Shown: one piece after another, positions 57,487-64,000 of the stretch | Numbering within the stretch: position 1 is the stretch's first letter | Layout of the letters: the number at the start of each line of letters is the position of its first letter | Assembly (NCBI GenBank): GCA_002104895.1 | Contig: MCFG01000043.1 | Span: 135,001-199,000, forward strand | Origin: Anaeromyces robustus | Taxonomy: Eukaryota > Neocallimastigomycota > Neocallimastigomycetes > Neocallimastigales > Neocallimastigaceae | DNA length: 64,000 nt | Direction: 5' to 3' | The notes under the pieces: generated by a model | The model's database searches: none | What the model was told of the DNA's origin: nothing | Seen by the model: the letters and a program-made list of their open reading frames with translations, nothing else | Position numbers and translations under genes: made by a program

Positions 57487-59063
57487 TTATATAGGTTTAT
57501 CTTCAGATTCATTTTGACCTAAAAGATGAAGTCTAATAGAACTTGAACTCATTTTTAATACAGCATCTTCTAAGCCTAAATTTTTAGATTTTGGTGCAAG
57601 TAAACTAATTGAAAAAATATCTAATAATGGAAAGTCGAAAAGTTCTCTTTTATTATTAACTATTATATAAATAACAAAAATTATTTATTTGCAAAAGAAA
57701 AAATAATAAAAAAATATATATATAAAGTTTTAAATAATACACACATATAAATACAGTATACAGATATATGTAAGTTTTAATAATTGTAATAATATATATA
57801 ATATATATTTTATAATATTTATATATAAATATATAAAGAATATTTATATTATGATATATGATAGAGTATATATAATGTCTATACCTGCACGACAACCATT
57901 TAAAGTTTCCAAAGAACCAACAATAGCTTGTATATCTTTCTCAACAATTGTTGGTCCATAACCATTATGTATTGGAATAATATAATAAATGAGATTTCTT
58001 CTAATTCTATATAAAAATTTTTGTACATTATAACATCTTTGATAAATTGGTTCTAATAATTCAGCTCCTTTTTTATTTTTTAATAATTCATCATCTATTT
58101 TATTATTATTATCGTTGTTATTTAACATGAATATTATTAAATCAATTTATAAATTAATGTATTCACTATCTTTTTTTTTTTTTTTTTTTGTTTAATTTTT
58201 ATAAAAATAATTTATTATATATATATTTTTACCCGATACACCACAAATAATTTTTTTCGATGCTATCCAAGCTGAAATGGATAATAAGATTTTATGTCCA
58301 TTATGTAAATGGTCGAATGTACCACCAAGAGCTACAGTTGGGTGGCAATCCTTATTACTTCCATTATTTTCTAAGAAGCAAGTTGGTTCTTCAGTATTTT
58401 CAATTTCTATATCAGTTTCGGTTTTAACATCAAAAAATGAATTATATATATATTTTAATTTTGAAAGTTCCATATTATATCTTTGCTCATTAATATCTTC
58501 AATTTCTTCAATATCATTTTCTTTTGAAATTACATTTCATTTTTTTTTTATTTTTTTTTTTTATTTTTTTTAATATTCATGAAATATGTATTATAAATAA
58601 TATATAATTAAAAAATTTATAATATATTTAAAAAATAATACATTTATAATATTATAAATTTATTAATAATCAATAACAATGCTAATAATTAAATAACTAT
58701 ATTAATAAACTTACTATTTGTTAAAACTAGAATATCCCAAGAATCTTCAATGAATATATCATAGTCACACCATTTATCAAAAATTACATTGACATCAAGA
58801 AGTATTTTCCCACATTGATATGTTTTTTGTGAAGTCATAACATAGAAATTTGATAATAATGATTCAACTTCTTTCCATTTTTTCCATAAATGATTATCAT
58901 TTAAAAGATCAACAATTTCATTACAATGAATTAAAATATCTAATCTTTTATTAGCTTTTAAAGTAAGGTCTTGAATTAATGATTTATATTTTATTATATT
59001 ACTATTTAATCTTTCTAAATGAATATATACACAAATAGAATCGTATTCTTTTTGTAATTCCAT
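57487..59063 (-). CDS. CAB4: Phosphopantetheine adenylyltransferase (Cab4/COASY-type PPAT)
   Basis: Four exons (58715-59063, 58233-58520, 57885-58094, 57487-57659) give about 339 residues. The enzyme transfers AMP from ATP to 4'-phosphopantetheine, the fourth step of CoA synthesis. Its nucleotidyltransferase core reads VALGGTFDHLHNGHK (the HxGH ATP-binding motif), then ICGVSG joined by splicing to DDELLKNKKGAELLEPI, then the C-terminal ALKM-like SSSSIRLHLLG, corresponding to the ISSTxxR motif. The first 150 or so residues form the poorly conserved N-terminal part seen in yeast Cab4 and animal COASY. There is no dephospho-CoA kinase domain after the PPAT core, so this is monofunctional as in yeast, unlike animal COASY. 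Exon 3 starts in-frame at an internal AG (58095-58096 on the complement), chosen because it restores GVSGDDELL. Confidence 0.94.
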
Positions 59064-62000
59064 TATTTATTGTTATTTATATTTATAATTAATAAAAATA
59101 AGTAAAATTAATTGAAATAATTAATGGATGTGGATTAATTTATTATATATAAAATAATATTTTAAATTTATTGATACATTTTTAATACATACAACTATAT
59201 AAATGTATTAATATATAATAAAAAAATAGGTTAATTTTATTTTTATTTTTAAAATAATATTTTATTAATATTTTACTTTTTTTTATTTTATTTTTTTATA
59301 TAATATATATACAGTTAACAAAATCTTTTTTTTTTTTTTTTTTTAATTTTCATAAATATTTTAATATATTAGAATTAAAGTTACCACTAACAGAATGACT
59401 AGAACACCACTACACTATTTAGCATCAGCATCAAAGATAATAAATAAATTATTAAATAATTATAAAAATTTGTGGTTTTTTATTTGTTATTTTTTTATTA
59501 AATATATGTATTTTTTTGTAAAAGCAATAAAATTATAATGAATAAAATATTATGTATTAATATTATAAGTATTTTTATATTAAACATAATATATTTCATA
59601 CTATATATATAACTATAATTATTTTTTTATATTATTTTGTTATTATTTATTTTATTTTTTTGTATTTATTATTATTTATATAGCATATATATATAATGTT
59701 ATCTATATCTGAACAAAGGTTCAAAGCCTATTTTTTTAATCCGCAATAAGTAAAGAATGTAATTCTTAATGTGATTGTTGAGTTGCGACTATAACTGACG
59801 TATTGTAAGAAGTAGAACTTATTAATAATAATTAAATATAATATTATAACAAATCTATTATTATTAAAAAGAAAAAATTTATTTAGCTGTGAAAGTTTAT
59901 TAATAAAATTTACAAAAAAATAGTTCATTAATAATTAAAATTGATCGATTATTTCATAATTAAATTATCAATTTTAATTTAAATATATTTTATGTACAAA
60001 TTAAAAAAATATGACATGTATATTATATAAATGATTGTTTATTACTTAGTTATTACATTTATTATATTATTTTTTTTTCTAATATTAATTAATTTTATAT
60101 ATATATAGTATTAAAGAACTTTTATAAAATCAAAAATAATTAAATAATTTTTAATTATTAATTATACAGAAATTCTTTACTTATTTTAATAATAACCTTT
60201 TAAAATAAATTAAAATTTATTTAAAAATTCTTTAATTAAAAAATAAAAAAAAAGCTTATGATAAATTAATCATTAATTTTAATTTATTTTTAAAATAAAT
60301 TAAAAAAAAGGAAATTTTTAAATTTGCAATATTTGATGATATTTTTTAAATTCTTTTTTTTTTTTTTTTTTTTAAAAAAATATATAATATTTATTTATTA
60401 ATGATTAAAATAATAAAGTAATATGAAGAAATTATTTTAAATGTTAATTTATATAAATTTTAATATTCTAAAACTAAATTATAAAAAGTCTAAAATATGC
60501 TATCTATAAACAATTTTTTTATTTTAATTATTATTATTTATCAATATTTTCCTTTTTTTAAATTAATTATTATTGTTATTTAAAATATTTTTCCTTTTTT
60601 TAATAATTATTAATAATAATATTTACTATTTTAATAAACAGCATATAAATATAGAATGATATTAAAACATTATAATATATAAATGTTACAACCATTATAA
60701 TTTAATAGTGAATAAATAAAATAAAAATTCATTATATAATAATAATAACTATATATAATATTATAATATTTTTTTTATATATTTTTTATTAATATAAAAA
60801 AGTTTAACAAATATATGCATAATAATTATGTAAGTTTTGTTTATTTTATTTTTATATTTCCTAAATATTATAATATTAATTATTGTTTAATATTAATTCT
60901 TATTTATTTTTTTTAATATCAATTTATTAAATATTTATTAATTATTATATTAATTTTTTTTGTTTATTTATTTTTGTTTATTTAAAGTTTAAATTTAACT
61001 TTTTAGCCTTTTACGTTTTGATAAATACATAGATTATTTGAGGAATAAGAAAATCTTTATTCAAACTTCATTAAAATTTTTTGATACAAATCTTATATAT
61101 ATATTTATTCTGGTTTATTTATAGTATGTACAAACCAAAAATAAAAAAAACAATAGTTAATATAAAGAAAAAATTGTAAAAAATAAAGAATAAATAAGTT
61201 ATATAAAGTAATATATATAATAAAAAAATGCCATTATTCTTTTATTTTATTTAATAATAAATATATTTTTATATTTTTTTTTATATATAATATTTTTTTT
61301 TATTTTTATATGTTAAAATAAATATCTATTTTAAATTAGTAAATAAATATTTAATATTTAATATTTATATATAAAAATTAATTTTAATATTTATATTTTC
61401 CTATTATGAAAACTTTTTAAAATACTTGCTGTTATATAATAAAATAAAATAAAGTAAAATAAAATATAAAATAAAACAAAAATAGATAAAAAGGGAAACG
61501 GTCCTTTTTATATATAATATTATATTACATATTATGCTTTCTTTTTCCGTTTTCTTTATTTTTTTCCTTATTTAAAATATAAAAAAAAACTTAAAAAATT
61601 GTTAAATTTGTTTATTATATTAATAATGAATTCATTCTAAGATAATAAGTTATTTACATAAATTATATAAAGTTTTGTAAATAATAATAATAAATAATTA
61701 TTATTATTTATTTATTATTTTTGTAAAACGCATATTAAAATATCTTTTTTTTTCTTATTTAATAATAATTATTTAAATTATGTAATTAAATATTTTTATA
61801 TTTAATATTTCCTTAGAATGAAATTTTTTATTGTCTTTTATTTTACCTATAATTTAAGTTATTAATTAATAATAATTTATAAATAAATTTTAACTACATA
61901 TTCCATAATAAAAAAATAAGAAAATATTTTAATTATTAGCTATAAAAAATTATTAATTATAAAAAATTATTATTATTATAACAATAATAATAATAATAAT

Positions 62001-62391
62001 AATTAAATTTATATTATTATTTGATTGTAGTATTTGTTATTCAGTTAATCAGAAAAAAAAATGCAAAGAAAATTTAAATTAATGAAACATTTTAAATATG
62101 ATTTAATTAAATATTTTCTAATAAAAAAAATAACAAAAAAAAAAAAAAAAATGCTAAACGCATATTATTTCATTTAAGAATAGAATTCGAAACAAATTAA
62201 AATTAAAAATCAATTTTAGATATTTCATTTAGCATTAAGAAAGCTAAATATTAAACAAATTTAAGTTTCTTAATACTAAATATAATATTAAACTTAAAAA
62301 ATAAATAAATAAGATATAAAAAATAATATAATATTATATAATATAATATAATATAAATTATAAAAATATAATAATAATAATAATAATAATG

Positions 62392-62436
<45 letters not shown>

Positions 62437-63281
62437 TAATAATGATTATAATAAAATATTTAAAAATTTTAATTATTATAAAATTTTATGTTTAATAATT
62501 TTAGCTCTTTATTTTAGTAATTTTTTTTTCTGCAGAATTATTTCTTTTCAAAGTTTAATTATATTAAAAAATATTTAATTTATGTAGACAAAATTTTTTA
62601 AACTTTTTTATTTTTTTATAATAAGTCGGATGAAAAAGAAAAAACAAATTTAATATTAATTATTATATTAATATTTATATTATAGTATTAAATATTAAGT
62701 AATTTATAAAGAATACATATAAACAAATATTAAATAAATAAATACTTACATAAATGAATATGCAAAAAAAAAAAAAAAAATTAATAAATGAATTTATAAT
62801 AAAATAATAATATATTACTTTATTTAAAAAAAGTTATATATAATAAACAGAAAAACAAATTTATTTTCATATTTATTATTACTTTTTTTTTTTTGATTTA
62901 CTTATTATTAAGATAATAAGATTATGTAATTTAATTATTGTTTGAATTATACTATTAAAATTTTTAAATTATCATTATTCATATTGAATATTAAATAAAT
63001 CTTCATATATATTAGATAAAATAATGAACTTTTATTAAATAAATTTATAAAAAATTTTTTTTATATAAAAGAAATAAAAAAAGTTTTTTTTTTTTTATTT
63101 AATTTTTTTTTTAAATTTTAATAAATATATATATATTACCAATTTTTAATAAATAATATTTTTTATTTATTATTATAAAAGAATTATTAAAAAAAAATAT
63201 ATATATATATCTAAAAAGGAAAATTTTATTATCTTTAATAGAATTTTTCATTAAAAAATATAATTTTTTTAATTAAGAAAA
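59064..63281. other. Long gene-poor AT-rich region
   Basis: About 4.2 kb with no convincing gene. Two patches have higher G+C. At 59380-59432 a short frame reads MTRTPLHYLASAS, resembling the start of an ankyrin repeat but with no supporting context. At 59700-59830 there is a patch with a minus frame (SRNSTITLRITFFTYCGLKK), discussed as a finding. The rest is homopolymers, TA/TAA runs (for example 62370-62450) and AT-only sequence. The last kilobase should contain the CotH-like gene's promoter. Confidence 0.5.
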
Positions 63282-64000
63282 ATGCTTCTTAGATATTTAT
63301 TTCTATTTGCATTATTAGTAACAATAGCAGCTTCAAGAAGTGTTAAATTTTCTGTAGTTGCTTTTGGTAAATCTGTTAGTGTTAAGATTGGTAGTCAATC
63401 TTATTCATTAAAGAAGTATAGTTCTTATGCACCAGTTTATCAAGGTACTATTACTGTTGGTAATGCCGATGTTTCGTGAGTATTATTTATAATAATAATA
63501 ATATACTTTTTTTCTATATTTATTTTTTTCTTTTTTTTTATTATATAATTTATATTTTTCTTATAACTTTTATTTTGTGTTTTTTGTATTATTAATTTTG
63601 TTTTAAAATATTTATTTTGTTTATTTTCCTAATATGGATAATAATAAATTAAATTTAATCAGTATAAACAATTTTACTAATATCTAAAATATATAATTGT
63701 TAAATGAATTCTATATAATTAATAAATATATATTAATTCTTTTATTTACATTATTATTTAATATTATACAATCTATTAATAAAAAAATTTAAACAGATAT
63801 AAATATGTCGTAGATGGTATTTCTGAAATATTTACTCGTACCATCAGTAAAAGTTCTTCTACTACTCATAATGAATTTTTCGGAAGAAAATATACAATTA
63901 AAACTCTTCCACAATTTAAACAAGTTTATAAATGGACTAAATCAGTTGGTAAGGGTGAATTATTTGATGATTCTTATATTCCAACTGTTCATATTTATGG
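63282..64000 (+). CDS. cotH: Secreted CotH-family (spore-coat kinase-like) protein, 5' part only
   Basis: Exons 63282-63475 and 63797 to the window end; the gene continues beyond 64000. The first 133 residues show a cleavable signal peptide (MLLRYLFLFALLVTIAAS). A beta-rich N-terminal domain follows (VKFSVVAFGKSVSVKIGSQS, GTITVGNADVS spliced to YKYVVDGISEIFTR), then NEFFGRKYTIKTLP and GELFDDSYIPTVHIYG. This matches the N-terminal region of CotH-domain proteins as I know them from anaerobic fungi and Mucoromycota. CotH proteins are atypical secreted protein kinases, first described from Bacillus spore coats. In gut fungi they are often extracellular and may carry dockerins. The catalytic region and any dockerin lie outside the window. 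Donor is GTGAGT and acceptor AACAG. Confidence 0.85.

Noticed and set aside
57844-58128. Gene starting MLNNNDNNNK within the PPAT locus
   Set aside because: The conserved PPAT sequence begins at an internal acceptor (DDELLKNKK). The upstream Asn-rich codons are intron.
59718-59736. Pol III gene suggested by GGTTCAAAGCC followed by a T run
   Set aside because: No matching A-box or tRNA-like fold upstream; a B-box-like string alone is weak.
62251-62436. Leu/Tyr-rich minus-strand ORF
   Set aside because: Produced by TAA/TGATAA repeats and TATAA runs, with no conserved content.

Overview
The window is extremely A+T-rich eukaryotic nuclear DNA, with long homopolymer runs, tetra- and pentanucleotide satellites, AT-only introns, and coding islands that stand out by their higher G+C. 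A 51-kDa NADH-dehydrogenase subunit with an organelle-type presequence, a secreted CotH-like protein, poly-Asn coiled-coil proteins, ankyrin and LRR proteins and very AT-rich intergenic DNA together suggest an anaerobic gut fungus (Neocallimastigomycota). That placement is inferred from gene content and composition; no search was run.

Layout. 1-8020: a small nuclear-looking orphan (+), a MYCBP homologue (-) and a cluster of A-tailed retroposon-like fragments. 8021-9523: NDUFV1-like flavoprotein (-). 9524-12629: gene-free, with large AAAT/ATTT satellites and a small inverted-repeat element. 12630-15671: ADAL-type deaminase (-), ten exons including a 16-nt microexon. 17417-18572: UBE2S-type E2 (+), with the start codon alone in exon 1. 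20111-22441: intronless ankyrin protein (-), with a decayed ankyrin fragment downstream. 23216-39710: a divergent pair of large LRR genes sharing a 431-bp gap. 40849-42706: coiled-coil protein (-). 44641-45227: hAT-like MITE with an 8-bp target duplication. 46877-49876: CNOT11 (+). 51638-56273: third LRR gene (+). 57487-59063: phosphopantetheine adenylyltransferase (-). 63282-64000: 5' part of a CotH-family gene (+), cut by the window end.

The housekeeping genes are unrelated to one another (electron transfer in the organelle, modified-AMP catabolism, APC/C ubiquitination, mRNA deadenylation, CoA synthesis). The strongest theme is the set of three LRR genes within 33 kb. In all three the LRR region is cut into exons of almost exactly 69 nt, one 23-residue repeat each, with every intron in phase 2. 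Two of them also share a distinctive non-LRR region, placed before the LRRs in one and after them in the other. This looks like a rapidly diversifying receptor or scaffold family built by exon duplication, and it is the best candidate for something undescribed.

Exon boundaries below were derived by hand from GT...AG sites, frame continuity and family resemblance. The coding lengths close in frame for every complete gene.
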